Of a stretch of 64,000 bases of DNA, positions 28,161 to 36,897 are shown in pieces; the stretch's first letter is position 1; every line of letters begins with the position of its first letter. The notes under the pieces are model-generated. The model worked only from the letters and a program-made list of their open reading frames with translations. It was not told the DNA's origin and searched no databases. This DNA comes from a bacterium (GTDB lineage: Bacteria > Bacillota > Bacilli > Lactobacillales > Streptococcaceae). Position numbers and translations under genes: made by a program. The DNA lies in the NCBI GenBank assembly GCA_905221545.1, contig CAJNDO010000010.1, positions 1-64,000 on the forward strand. Direction: 5' to 3'.

Positions 28161-29153
28161 TTAGAGCTCCTTTCGGTAGAAGCGACGGATAATATCCTCA
28201 ATATCCGTATCCACCATCTTCAAATCGCGGATCTCAAAATCAGACAGGGTTTGCTTGATAATGTCAGCTGACTGGTAGCGCGAACTATCAAATTCAATGT
28301 TGAGGCTATTTCCTTGTCTATCAACGGTCATATCAGGCAGACCTTCATAGTGAGAAACTAGATGACTTTGACCTGGCACCAAATCAAAGGAAAGAGTCTT
28401 CATCTTGCCAAAAGTCTCCTTAAGCTGGCTCACCGTCCCATCAAAAATCTCCTGCCCCTTGTCAATCATGAAAATCCGATCACAAAGTTGCTCAATATCA
28501 CTCAAGTCATGAGTGGTCAAGAGAATGGTTGTTTCTTCCTCTTGATTGATTTGGGTAATAGCCCGACGAATGTTATCCTTGACCGACACATCCAGTCCAA
28601 TGGTCGGCTCATCTAAAAAGAGAACCTTAGGATTGTGGAGCAAGGAAGCCGCAATATCCGCCCGCATCCGTTGACCAAGTGAAAGAGTCCGCACGGGATC
28701 CTTGATAAAGTCCTTCAAATCCAAGACTTCATTCAAAAAGTCCATTCGCTTATGAAAGAGCGAGTCTGGCACATCGTAAATCTCCTTCAAAACCGTGTAG
28801 GTCTCTTGCAGAGCTAAATCCCACCATAGCTGAGTACGTTGACCAAATACTACTCCAATATCCTTGACATAATCTTGACGATTGTCCTGGGGAATCTTAC
28901 CGTTAATCCGACAAAAACCAGATGTCGGTTTCAAAATCCCGGTCAACATTTTAATGGTTGTCGACTTCCCAGCACCATTAGCGCCGATAAAGCCTAGAAT
29001 CTGTCCCTTTGGTACCTCAAAGGTCAAATCCTTAACCGCTTCAAAGGTCTGCTTTTCAGGATGAATAAAGGAGCGCAAAGCCCCCTTCAAACCTGGTTCC
29101 TTGACAGTCTTCACAAAATTTTTCTGAAGATGTTTCACTTCTATCATTGCCAT
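28161..29153 (-). CDS. ABC transporter ATP-binding protein (COG4586 type)
   Basis: 330 residues. Walker A GANGAGKST (57-65), the non-canonical signature LSLGQRMRAD, Walker B VLFLDEPTIGLD and the switch His TTHDLSD are all present. A 90-residue C-terminal extension follows the ATPase domain, as in the COG4586 group. GGGAGAG lies upstream of the ATG. It is the first gene of a three-gene operon with its own promoter at 29268-29296. Drug or toxin export is possible but unproven. Confidence 0.9.
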   Translation of the reverse strand: MAMIEVKHLQKNFVKTVKEPGLKGALRSFIHPEKQTFEAVKDLTFEVPKGQILGFIGANGAGKSTTIKMLTGILKPTSGFCRINGKIPQDNRQDYVKDIGVVFGQRTQLWWDLALQETYTVLKEIYDVPDSLFHKRMDFLNEVLDLKDFIKDPVRTLSLGQRMRADIAASLLHNPKVLFLDEPTIGLDVSVKDNIRRAITQINQEEETTILLTTHDLSDIEQLCDRIFMIDKGQEIFDGTVSQLKETFGKMKTLSFDLVPGQSHLVSHYEGLPDMTVDRQGNSLNIEFDSSRYQSADIIKQTLSDFEIRDLKMVDTDIEDIIRRFYRKEL

Positions 29154-29267
29154 AAATCTCTCCCTAGCTCAAGGAATAGAAAATCGTATTTTCAAACACA
29201 AGTATTCTAAATCCTTACTTTCTACACCTTCTACATCTTATTATTACAAAAGGCTTTATACCAACCT

Positions 29268-29306
29268 ATTATAGTCCAATAAAAAATGGAATGCAAGCGT
29301 TTGCCT
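29268..29306 (-). promoter_or_regulatory. Promoter of the ABC-2 operon with cre-like site over the -35
   Basis: TTGCAT (29291-29296), 17 bp and TATAAT (29268-29273). The near-palindrome GGCAAACGCTTGCA (29292-29305) overlaps the -35 and has a CcpA cre-like core AAACG. The leader is about 108 nt. Confidence 0.6.
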
Positions 29307-29389
29307 GCAGAATATGAAATTAGAGATTTCTCTCTTAAAATCATACTTTTAAACAAAAATTCTGGTTTCATCGTTTCCTTAAGACATAC

Positions 29390-29416
29390 AAAAAACCCAC
29401 CCAATGGGCAGGTTTC
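29390..29416 (-). terminator. Terminator of fba
   Basis: On the minus strand AACCTGCCCA pairs with TGGGTGGGTT and is followed by TTTT, 22 nt after the stop codon. Confidence 0.8.
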
Positions 29417-29438
29417 TGATTTGTATAGTTCAGCTAGA

Positions 29439-30320
29439 TTAAGCTTTACCTTCTGAACCGAATACGTCGATACGTTCTTCAACTGATGCTTGGATAGCTT
29501 TTACACCGTCAGCCAAGAATTTACGTGGGTCGAAGAGTTTTTTCTTGTCGTATTCTGCTTCGTTTGCTTCGTAGTCACGAGCAAATTTACGAGTTGCGTT
29601 AGCGAATGCGATTTGGCATTCTGTGTTAACGTTAACTTTCGCAACACCAAGTTTGATAGCTGCTTGGATTTGCTCATCAGGAATACCTGATCCACCGTGC
29701 AATACGATTGGGAATCCTGGAAGAGCTTCTGTCAATTTTTGCAAGTGGTCAAGGTCAAGACCTTCCCAGTTTGCTGGGTAAGGACCGTGGATGTTACCGA
29801 TACCAGCTGCCAAGAAGTCGATACCAGTTTCAACCATTGCTTTAGCGTCTTCGATTGGAGCCAATTCACCTTTACCGATGATTCCGTCTTCTTCACCACC
29901 GATAGTACCAACTTCAGCTTCTACTGAGATACCTTTAGCGTGTGCTTTTTCAACAACGTCTTTAGCCAATTTAAGGTTTTCTTCAACTGGAAGGTGTGAA
30001 CCGTCAAACATGATTGAAGTGTAACCAACTTCGATACACTCAAGTGCATCTTCGTAGTGACCGTGGTCAAGGTGGATAGCTACTGGTACAGTGATACCCA
30101 TTGATTCAACAAGGTTAGCGATCAAGTTGCGAGCAACTTTGTAACCACCCATGTATTTAGCAGCACCCATTGAAGTTTGGATCAAAACTGGAGCTTTTTT
30201 AGCTTCTGCTGCGCGCAAGATAGCTTGAGTCCACTCAAGGTTGTTTGTGTTAAATCCACCAACTGCATAACCGTTGTCACGAGCTGCTTGGACAAATTTT
30301 TCTGCTGAAACGATTGCCAT
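29439..30320 (-). CDS. fba: Fructose-bisphosphate aldolase, class II
   Basis: Zinc-dependent aldolase that splits fructose 1,6-bisphosphate into two triose phosphates in glycolysis. It has 293 residues, with HLDHGH (Asp85 as catalytic acid, His86 as metal ligand), EAEVGTIGGEEDG and VLHGGSGIPD. The gene has biased codon use typical of a highly expressed gene and a strong AGGAGG ribosome site. In pneumococcus fba also lies next to vncS, as here. A -10 (TGATAAAAT, 30371-30376) overlaps the stop of a 20-residue reading frame upstream. Confidence 0.97.
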   Translation of the reverse strand: MAIVSAEKFVQAARDNGYAVGGFNTNNLEWTQAILRAAEAKKAPVLIQTSMGAAKYMGGYKVARNLIANLVESMGITVPVAIHLDHGHYEDALECIEVGYTSIMFDGSHLPVEENLKLAKDVVEKAHAKGISVEAEVGTIGGEEDGIIGKGELAPIEDAKAMVETGIDFLAAGIGNIHGPYPANWEGLDLDHLQKLTEALPGFPIVLHGGSGIPDEQIQAAIKLGVAKVNVNTECQIAFANATRKFARDYEANEAEYDKKKLFDPRKFLADGVKAIQASVEERIDVFGSEGKA

Positions 30321-30376
30321 TTTATCAGGCCTCCTGTATATTTTTATGGGTCATCCCATTTACATTGTTCATTTTA

Positions 30377-30439
30377 TCACTTTTTGACAAAAAAATCTAG
30401 TTTTTCCCGCAGTTTCGATTGAATTTCTTCTAGCTTCAT
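30377..30439 (-). CDS. Candidate 20-residue amphipathic peptide downstream of vncS
   Basis: An ATG 21 nt after the vncS stop opens 20 codons, MKLEEIQSKLREKLDFFVKK, ended by TGA. AAAGGG lies nine bases upstream. Hydrophobic residues at positions 3, 6, 10, 14 and 17/18 would line one face of a helix, with Lys and Glu on the other. No homologue is recalled. It could be a real small protein translated from the vncRS mRNA or a chance frame in a 140-bp gap. Confidence 0.35.
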   Translation of the reverse strand: MKLEEIQSKLREKLDFFVKK

Positions 30440-30460
30440 CTATGTAAACCCTTTCTCTCC

Positions 30461-31789
30461 CTAGTCTTGGGCAACTTTTGGAAAAGCTATAAAGAAGGTT
30501 AAGCGATTCTCCTCCATCTCGAAACGATAGGGTAATTTTTCATGTTCCAGTAGACTCTTGACCACAAAGAGCCCCATCCCAGAACCCTTGGCCTTGCGAC
30601 TAGCATTATCAGAGAAAGACTGGGCCAGTTTTTCTTGTTCTTCAGGACTACAGCTATTCTCGATAAAAAGTTCCCCTTCTCTTTCACCAATTCGAACCAA
30701 GCCACCTGGAACAGAATGCTTGATAGCATTGCTGATGAGGTTAGATAGAATCAATTTCATGACAGATGGATTTAGATAAGCCTGCTGATGCTTCAAACTA
30801 TTGTCAATCTGAAGTTCTCTTTCCTTGGCTAGCAAGGCATAATCCTTGACTAAACTTTGCGTCATCTGGAGGAGGTCTATTGTTTCCCTATCATCTCGCA
30901 ATTCCTGCACAGAAGAGAGAGAAAGTATCTGGAGAACATGGTGATTGAGCTCATCCACAATCCCCAAGGCTACTCCTAGATAGTGGTCTCGATCCTTATA
31001 ACGACCGATATTCTCTTTCATATTTTCAATCAGAATTTTCAAACTAGCCAGCGGTGTTTTCAGTTCATGAGAAGCCCCTCGTAGGAACTCAACTTTCATC
31101 TTTTCCAGCTGGAGAATGGCTTCATTCTTGTCATGCAAGTCCGCAATAACAGTCAAAAGGTGCTGGTAAAGGCTATTGATTTGTTCCTTGAGATCCCCAA
31201 TCTCATCCTTGGAATCCACGCTCAATCGCACTTGAGCATCCAGATCCATCATCCGACGGGTTACCCGCTTGATTTCCAAAATCGGGGCAACAATGGTCCG
31301 AGCATAGATGTAGGCCACCAAGAGGGAAATCAGAAATGATGCCAACAAAGTATAGGGAAGAAACTGGAGACTAATCTGCTCTGCTTCCTTTTGCAAGTCC
31401 ATGGAAGCCAGAAACTGGAGAGTCATGGTGCCACCGTCTTGCGTTTTCACCTCACGCTCTTCGATAAAGAGGGAGGTAGTCTGGCGGTCTGTGTCCAGAG
31501 GAAGACTTTCCTTGACCTCCAACTTGTCCTCAGTCATCTCTCCCTTGACTGCTCCCTTGATCTCACTGGTCTGGGAATACAGGTCTAAGACTTGCTCTAT
31601 ACTCTGTCTATCCTTCCCTTCGAGTGACCGGGCAATAGCTGTCGCTTTCTGACCAATTGTTTCCTGACGGTGGCTCAGATAAGTCGAGGGAAAGAGAAAA
31701 TAAATGGCTAAATGAAGGCAAATAACCAGAACACTAAAAATCGAGAAGGTATATATAAATATCTTTGTAAATAAACCTGTTCGTTTCAT
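30461..31789 (-). CDS. vncS: Sensor histidine kinase VncS
   Basis: 442 residues. Two membrane helices (about 13-33 and 145-165) enclose an extracellular sensor domain, then come HAMP, the dimerisation H box FLRGASHELKTPLASLK with His241, and the ATPase blocks N box LISNAIKHSVPGG and G box GSGMGLFVV. Sequence and position next to vncR and fba match pneumococcal VncS, once linked to vancomycin tolerance, a link later disputed. It overlaps vncR by 4 nt. Confidence 0.93.
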   Translation of the reverse strand: MKRTGLFTKIFIYTFSIFSVLVICLHLAIYFLFPSTYLSHRQETIGQKATAIARSLEGKDRQSIEQVLDLYSQTSEIKGAVKGEMTEDKLEVKESLPLDTDRQTTSLFIEEREVKTQDGGTMTLQFLASMDLQKEAEQISLQFLPYTLLASFLISLLVAYIYARTIVAPILEIKRVTRRMMDLDAQVRLSVDSKDEIGDLKEQINSLYQHLLTVIADLHDKNEAILQLEKMKVEFLRGASHELKTPLASLKILIENMKENIGRYKDRDHYLGVALGIVDELNHHVLQILSLSSVQELRDDRETIDLLQMTQSLVKDYALLAKERELQIDNSLKHQQAYLNPSVMKLILSNLISNAIKHSVPGGLVRIGEREGELFIENSCSPEEQEKLAQSFSDNASRKAKGSGMGLFVVKSLLEHEKLPYRFEMEENRLTFFIAFPKVAQD

Positions 31790-32442
31790 TTTCGCTCCAA
31801 TTTATAACCAACATTGCGCACAGTGAGGATGCAGTCCAAATCTAGCTTTTTCCGTAGTTCCTTGATATAAACATCAATGACACGGTCAAAGGGAATCTCA
31901 TCTGTCGCCTTCCAGACCGCATCGATAATCTGAGAACGAGTCAAGGCCCGGCCTTCATTTTTCACCAGATAGTCCAGAATTTCCAACTCTTTGGCATTAA
32001 TGGCCACTTCTTGACCCGCGAGGCTTGCACTGTAGCTCTCAAAATCCACCTTAGCATCCTTATAAGAGAAGACTCGTCCCGTATCGTAGTAGCGCTTGAA
32101 AATCGCGTCTACCCTCACTTTTAAGAGGGACAGAGAAAAAGGTTTTTCCAGATAGCCATCTGCGAGCGAAGCAAAGGCACTCATCTTGTATTCCTCATCC
32201 TGAAAGGCAGTCAACATCAAAACAGGAACCTGACTGGTTTTACGAATCTCAGCTAGGACTTCTAGACCATTGAGCTTGGGCATTTGGATATCCAGTAAAA
32301 CCAAAGCTACCTCATAGCTAGAAAATTGCTCCAAGCCTTCCTGACCGTCCGCCGCCTCAATGGTTTCATAGCCACAATCCGTCAAATAGTCACTGATCCC
32401 CTCACGGATCATTTCTTCATCTTCTACAATTAAAATTTTCAT
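31786..32442 (-). CDS. vncR: Response regulator VncR
   Basis: 218 residues, OmpR family. The receiver domain has the phospho-acceptor Asp51 (LVLLDIQMPKLNG) and Lys near 101. The C-terminal winged helix contains LTRSQIIDAVWK and RVIDVYIKELRKKL. It pairs with VncS. In this strain it has its own promoter (32495-32523), and the vex genes are separated from it by a LysM-protein gene. Confidence 0.93.
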   Translation of the reverse strand: MKILIVEDEEMIREGISDYLTDCGYETIEAADGQEGLEQFSSYEVALVLLDIQMPKLNGLEVLAEIRKTSQVPVLMLTAFQDEEYKMSAFASLADGYLEKPFSLSLLKVRVDAIFKRYYDTGRVFSYKDAKVDFESYSASLAGQEVAINAKELEILDYLVKNEGRALTRSQIIDAVWKATDEIPFDRVIDVYIKELRKKLDLDCILTVRNVGYKLERK

Positions 32443-32494
32443 ACTTTAACTGCTCTCTATTTTTTTTCTTAGAATAAATACCTACTCTATTTTT

Positions 32495-32523
32495 ATTATA
32501 GCCTCTTACTGGCCTTTTGTCTG
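32495..32523 (-). promoter_or_regulatory. Promoter of vncRS
   Basis: CAGACA (32518-32523), 17 bp and TATAAT (32495-32500) lie between the LysM-gene terminator and vncR. The two-component genes can therefore be transcribed independently of vex123. Confidence 0.65.
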
Positions 32524-32550
32524 TAAGCAACTGACCACTAGATAAAACAA

Positions 32551-32569
32551 AGAGAGCCTATCGCTCTCT
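32551..32569 (-). terminator. Terminator of the LysM repeat-protein gene
   Basis: AGAGAGC and GCTCTCT pair around a 5-nt loop. On the minus strand the stem is followed by TTTGTTTTATC. Confidence 0.8.
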
Positions 32570-32601
32570 CTGCTCACATTTGGCTCTCTATGGAATAGAA
32601 G

Positions 32602-35127
32602 TTATTTAGCTGCTTTTGAAAATGTTACAACGTAATTATAATCTTTCCCATTAGCTTGATATACATAGTCTTCTTTGAAAGAATAGCCACGTTTGCTCAA
32701 CTCTTCTTTCTTAGCATCAACTTGGCTCTTAACCGCTTCTTTCACCTGTTCATTTGTTGAACCTTCCGCGACTTCAAGAGGAGTTCCATTGATATCTCCT
32801 AGGAAACCTGCAATATCTTTCATTTGATCAAAGTTATAAAAAACATTGACTTTGACCTTTTGAGGAGCTGGCTGTTCTAGACTTCTACGATTTCTGCTAG
32901 CGCGTGGTTGAACTGCTGGAGCCATTCTGAAACCTGAAGTTCCTGTAGTCTCCTTAGTAAATGTAACGACGTAGTTATAATTTTTCACAGTAGTATCTTG
33001 TTCAAAAATAATGTCATTTTTCACATGATACCCTCTAGCAGCTAGATCTTTTATCTTGGCTTGAATTTTTTCTTTTACTAGCTCTTTTGCCTGTGCTTCA
33101 CTCGTTCCAGCAGGAATTGTGACAGTGTTATTTTCTCCTGGGTCAGATAGGAAACCATGAATATCTGGCATCCCAGCGAAATTATAGCTAATATTTACAG
33201 TTCCATCTGGTTCTGATGTTGAACGCGCCACTCTTCTTGCTCTCGCTTGAACTGATGGGGCATTTCTAAAACTTGAAGTCCCTTCTGAAGTTGAAGAAGG
33301 CTGTGCTGAAGTTGTTGGTGAAGTTGTTGGTGAAGTTGATCTTTCAGTTGTAGCAGGTTGTGCTGGAGTTGTTGGTGTAGCTTCACCTGACCCATGACCT
33401 ATTGCTGTACTTCCATCATTGATAGTAGTACCTTCATTACGTCCATTTGTTAAATTATCTTTATTATAATTTGGTGCTGGTAATTCTTCACCTGGAACAT
33501 TAATCTCATCAATCTTAGTTTGATATTCATCCGTAGCATCTACTGCTGCATCGTGATCTTTAGCATTATTTATCGCTTCTAATCCTGCTTCTTTTAATTC
33601 TTTTAATTTAGCTTCTAACTTAGATTTTTCTGATTCATCTTTAACTTTTTCAATTTCACTAAGTTTTGAAGCTGCAATTTTTTCAATAGCATCTTTTCCA
33701 TCTTTTTTTGCTTCCTCAAGTTTTTCATCTTTAGGTGCTACTTCTTCAGACGGAGTATCTTCTTTTGGTGTTGCCGCTGGCTCGTCTGCTTTTGGTGCTG
33801 ACGCTGCTGGTGATTCAGAACTTGAATTTGAAGCTACAGGTTGTTCTGTAGTCCCTGTGTTTGAAGGGGCTTTGTCTGTTACTGGACTTGATTCTGCTGC
33901 CTTCCCTGATTCATTTGTAGCATCCGCAGATGGAGTATTGGAAGGTTCTGACGGTGTTTCAGATTTACCTGATTCTCCAGCTGGCTGTTCAGTGGAATCG
34001 GGCTCGCCTGAAGCGACCGGTGTTTCTTCACTTGGAGTTACCGGTGCTGGAGTCGCTGGCTCGTCCACTTTTGGTGCTGGTGTTGCAGGTTCTTCCGCTT
34101 TCGGTGTTGTGCCTGCTGCTGGTTCTTCCGCTTTTGGTGCTGTTCCTGCTGCTGGCTCGTCTGCTTTTGGCGTTGTGGCTACTGGTTCTTCTGCTTTCGG
34201 TGTTGTGCCTGCTGCTGGTTCTTCTGCTTTCGGCGTTGTTCCTGCTGGTTCTTCCGCTTTTGGTGTTTTAGCCGCTGCTGGTTCTTCTACTTTTGGTGTT
34301 GTGCCTGCTGCTGGTTCTTCTACTTTTGGTGTTGTGCCTGCTGCTGGTTCTTCTGCTTTTGGTGTTGTGCCTGCTGCTGGTTCTTCCGCTTTTGGTGTTG
34401 TGCCTGCTGCTGGCTCTTCCGCTTTTGGTGTTGTTCCTGCTGCTGGTTCCTCTGCTTTCGGTGCTAAGGCCGTTGATTCTTCACTTGGGGTTACCGGTGC
34501 TGGAGTCGCTGGTTCTTCTGCTTTCGGTGCTGGTGCTGCTGAGGTAAGTTCTTCACCTGATTCTTCCGCACTTTCCACTATTGGTGCTGATACAGACTGA
34601 TAGACTGGGCTATAGTTCACAGCCATTTTTTCAACTTTCTCAGTGACATCTGTTAATTCAAAGGTAAGAGCTTTTGTCTCCTGGTCTTTCTTGATCAAAA
34701 CTTCGTAAGTGCGAACTTCGCCACTGGCACCACTTTCTTTGATGACAATCTTGTGTTTTGTGACTGTATCTGAAACCGTTTCAGCTTCGGTAAAGTACAA
34801 TTCATTGTGCGGTAAGAATAAATTCTTGCCTGAAACTTGATTCATTTCTTGGAGTACATCTACAGGGATATTGCTTGCTTCGCTGATAACACTTAATGTA
34901 TCTCCCCACTTAATGACATACTTAAATAAATCACCTTCTTTTTGAATATCAGCTTTTACTTCTGCAACTGTTCTGGCTACCCAAACACCATCTTGTTCGT
35001 TAGCGGAAACAGTTGGAGCTAAAAAGCCCAGTCCCAATAAAATCACACCTGTCGCAACAATTGCACCAGTTCTTAATTTTCTAAAGCCACGTAGGGATAA
35101 TGTCCCTCTAACATTTGTTTGTCTCAT
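32602..35127 (-). CDS. Secreted LysM protein with Pro/Glu-rich repeats and two C-terminal modules
   Basis: 841 residues from MRQTNVRGTLSLRGFRK (AGGA eight bases upstream; the frame opens 16 codons earlier without support). A signal peptide is cleaved after TVSA near residue 42. A LysM domain (67-112, YVIKWGDTLSVISEAS) should bind peptidoglycan. Then come thirteen or so PKAEEPAAGTT-type units, a Ser/Pro linker, a charged helical bundle (EEAKKDGKDAIEKI), and two similar 75-residue C-terminal modules (VNISYNFAGMPDIHGFL; VNVFYNFDQMKDIAGFL) both ending NYVVTFxK. There is no LPXTG motif, so wall attachment would rest on LysM. The role is unknown; the layout suggests an adhesin or wall spacer. Confidence 0.85.
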   Translation of the reverse strand: MRQTNVRGTLSLRGFRKLRTGAIVATGVILLGLGFLAPTVSANEQDGVWVARTVAEVKADIQKEGDLFKYVIKWGDTLSVISEASNIPVDVLQEMNQVSGKNLFLPHNELYFTEAETVSDTVTKHKIVIKESGASGEVRTYEVLIKKDQETKALTFELTDVTEKVEKMAVNYSPVYQSVSAPIVESAEESGEELTSAAPAPKAEEPATPAPVTPSEESTALAPKAEEPAAGTTPKAEEPAAGTTPKAEEPAAGTTPKAEEPAAGTTPKVEEPAAGTTPKVEEPAAAKTPKAEEPAGTTPKAEEPAAGTTPKAEEPVATTPKADEPAAGTAPKAEEPAAGTTPKAEEPATPAPKVDEPATPAPVTPSEETPVASGEPDSTEQPAGESGKSETPSEPSNTPSADATNESGKAAESSPVTDKAPSNTGTTEQPVASNSSSESPAASAPKADEPAATPKEDTPSEEVAPKDEKLEEAKKDGKDAIEKIAASKLSEIEKVKDESEKSKLEAKLKELKEAGLEAINNAKDHDAAVDATDEYQTKIDEINVPGEELPAPNYNKDNLTNGRNEGTTINDGSTAIGHGSGEATPTTPAQPATTERSTSPTTSPTTSAQPSSTSEGTSSFRNAPSVQARARRVARSTSEPDGTVNISYNFAGMPDIHGFLSDPGENNTVTIPAGTSEAQAKELVKEKIQAKIKDLAARGYHVKNDIIFEQDTTVKNYNYVVTFTKETTGTSGFRMAPAVQPRASRNRRSLEQPAPQKVKVNVFYNFDQMKDIAGFLGDINGTPLEVAEGSTNEQVKEAVKSQVDAKKEELSKRGYSFKEDYVYQANGKDYNYVVTFSKAAK
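34050..34480 (-). repeat. 33-bp repeats encoding PKAEEPAAGTT
   Basis: Thirteen or so imperfect units of 10-12 codons encode PK(A/V)(E/D)EP followed by AAGTT or a variant (AAAKT, VATT, GTT). Length differences by single codons between units point to in-frame recombination. The complementary strand is also open over this region, but only as a shadow. Confidence 0.85.
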
Positions 35128-35320
35128 TGTTTTCCTCACTATTTTATAGTTTTTTAAAAAGGCAAACTCAGCCACAGCAGGCCCGTCTACCTTTGCAGTC
35201 TGGATAGGTATCTACAGGTTTTCTATTTATTTAAAAGCAAATTATGAATAAATTTTTATGCATATTTGAATATAGAAATTGCAAATTATCCTTCCACCGA
35301 ATTCCACGATTTTAGTATAT
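35128..35320 (-). promoter_or_regulatory. Promoter and structured 180-nt leader of the LysM gene
   Basis: An extended -10 TGATATACT (35314-35319), with a possible TTGTAC -35, gives a start near 35307 and a leader of about 180 nt. Most of the leader is AT-rich, but 35161-35215 is GC-richer. There GCAAA (35192-35196, read on the minus strand) can pair with TTTGC (35162-35166), directly before five T, around an inner GCC/GGC stem. The alternative TACCT/AGGTA pairing upstream would compete. This looks like a possible attenuator; no known riboswitch is recognised. Positions 35320-35478 hold nothing else identifiable. Confidence 0.45.
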
Positions 35321-35478
35321 CACATCCACCAGCAAAAGTACAAAGAAAGCAACTGAAAGCAATGATTTTCACCACTGCTTTCGGCTCTATTTTGAATTGT
35401 TAAATAATCATTCTCTATCCACCATTCTGGAATAGAAAAATAAGATGTAGTCTCTATTTCAGACTAATTTTTTCAAAT

Positions 35479-36858
35479 TTATTCACCATCCAGCAAGAGT
35501 TCTTTTGGTTGTTTTCTAAGGAGATTGCTTGAAGCAAGCGCCATAACAAGAACCACTAGAACCAAAGCAAGGACAAAGACGATGATAAAGTCTAATGTCT
35601 GAATAGAAATGTCTAGGCTCGACAAGGTCTTGCTAAATCCATCTACTTCTGCACCACCACCAAGGTTAGAGGCTTGAGCAGCCTTGCTGGCTTGCTTGGC
35701 AACACCAGAAGTGACATTGGCAAGAACAGTGTTTCCGATTGCACGGGCTGTGTAGCTGGCTAGGAAGTAAGCAGAAACAAGAGCAGGGATGGCAATCAAG
35801 ATAGATTCAGTGATGAATTGCCCCAAGATACTTGCCTGCTTAAGACCGATAGAGAGGAGGATCCCCACTTCCTTGCGACGGGCGTTGATCCAAAGACTAA
35901 GCAAGAGGGCAAGGAGAAGGACTGAGAAGCTCAAGCTACCCCAGAAGAGGAGGTTGGCCATCTTATACATACCAGAGATGGATTGCTCTAGAGCTGGGTA
36001 GTTAGAGGAGCTCTTCACCAGTGTGTAGCTCTTCCAGTTGATACCACTGATGCCATTCAACTCTTTCATGACGTCATCCAAGTTCTTATCCGCTGTTACA
36101 AAGAAGGTTGCGTCCCCATAAATAGCTGTGTCTTCTGTGTATCCATAAAGTTTAGCAGCCGTATGGATGTCTGTTATAGCTGTATTTTCGTATAGTTCTT
36201 GTGAGTAGGTTACTGCCGACTTATTGTGACCATCAAAGAGTCCCTTGATTGTCACTTCAACTGCTTCCTTGGCCCCTTTTTCATTGTCTGCATCGTAGAT
36301 ATTAGAGTCCAATTTGACCTTATCTCCAACTTTCCAGCCGTGTTTGGCTGCCAAGTCCTTGTGCAGGAGAATCTTGTCTTTGTCGTCGTTGGTTAAGTGC
36401 TCACCTTCGACCAGCTTATAAGAACCGGAGACAAACTTGTCTTCTTTAGAGGAATCATTGACACCTGTAATCATTAAGCTACTTCCAAAATGTTTGGCAC
36501 GGTCAGGTGTCAGATTTTTCTTGGTATCTGGAGTTTCAATAAGTTCATAGCCAGTCAAATCTCCGATAGCGTTGATACGTTTCACATAAGACTCAATGGC
36601 CTTGTTTTCGGTGATTTTTTTGATATCTTCACCCTTGATATTCCCAGCACCACGTGGCGTTCCTTGATTGACGCGACGATTGATTTGCATGGAGAAGCTG
36701 TTGGTGATATTTTTAAATGTCTCCTGAGAAGCCTTGGCAGTAGCTCCCTTGATTGACAAGCCAACCAAACTCAAGCTCGCCATGAGGAGAATAATCAGGA
36801 AGATGACAATCGATTTGAAAAACTTCCTTGTAACATAGGCAAATGCGTTGTGTAACAT
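35479..36858 (-). CDS. vex3: ABC transporter permease Vex3
   Basis: 459 residues of the FtsX/MacB permease type: one N-terminal helix (18-38), a 250-residue extracellular domain, then three C-terminal helices with the WINARRKEVGILLSIGLKQASI cytoplasmic loop. It closely resembles pneumococcal Vex3 as remembered. It works with Vex1 and the ATPase Vex2; the substrate is unproven. A BOX element of 106 bp separates it from vex2. Confidence 0.92.
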   Translation of the reverse strand: MLHNAFAYVTRKFFKSIVIFLIILLMASLSLVGLSIKGATAKASQETFKNITNSFSMQINRRVNQGTPRGAGNIKGEDIKKITENKAIESYVKRINAIGDLTGYELIETPDTKKNLTPDRAKHFGSSLMITGVNDSSKEDKFVSGSYKLVEGEHLTNDDKDKILLHKDLAAKHGWKVGDKVKLDSNIYDADNEKGAKEAVEVTIKGLFDGHNKSAVTYSQELYENTAITDIHTAAKLYGYTEDTAIYGDATFFVTADKNLDDVMKELNGISGINWKSYTLVKSSSNYPALEQSISGMYKMANLLFWGSLSFSVLLLALLLSLWINARRKEVGILLSIGLKQASILGQFITESILIAIPALVSAYFLASYTARAIGNTVLANVTSGVAKQASKAAQASNLGGGAEVDGFSKTLSSLDISIQTLDFIIVFVLALVLVVLVMALASSNLLRKQPKELLLDGE

Positions 36859-36897
36859 AGGTTCCCTTTCTAGATTTTATTCTATTTTATAGTTCTA

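Noticed and set aside
29231..29482. An 83-codon minus-strand frame downstream of fba
   Set aside because: It starts within fba in another frame and runs through the fba terminator; composition is not protein-like.
33857..34600. A 247-codon plus-strand frame rich in Gly, Ser, Ala and Phe
   Set aside because: It is the complement of the Pro/Glu repeat region of the LysM protein. The repeated codons keep the opposite strand open; there is no ribosome site.
35156..35225. Cyclic di-AMP riboswitch in the LysM-gene leader
   Set aside because: The block is much shorter than that class, and its conserved segments are not visible.
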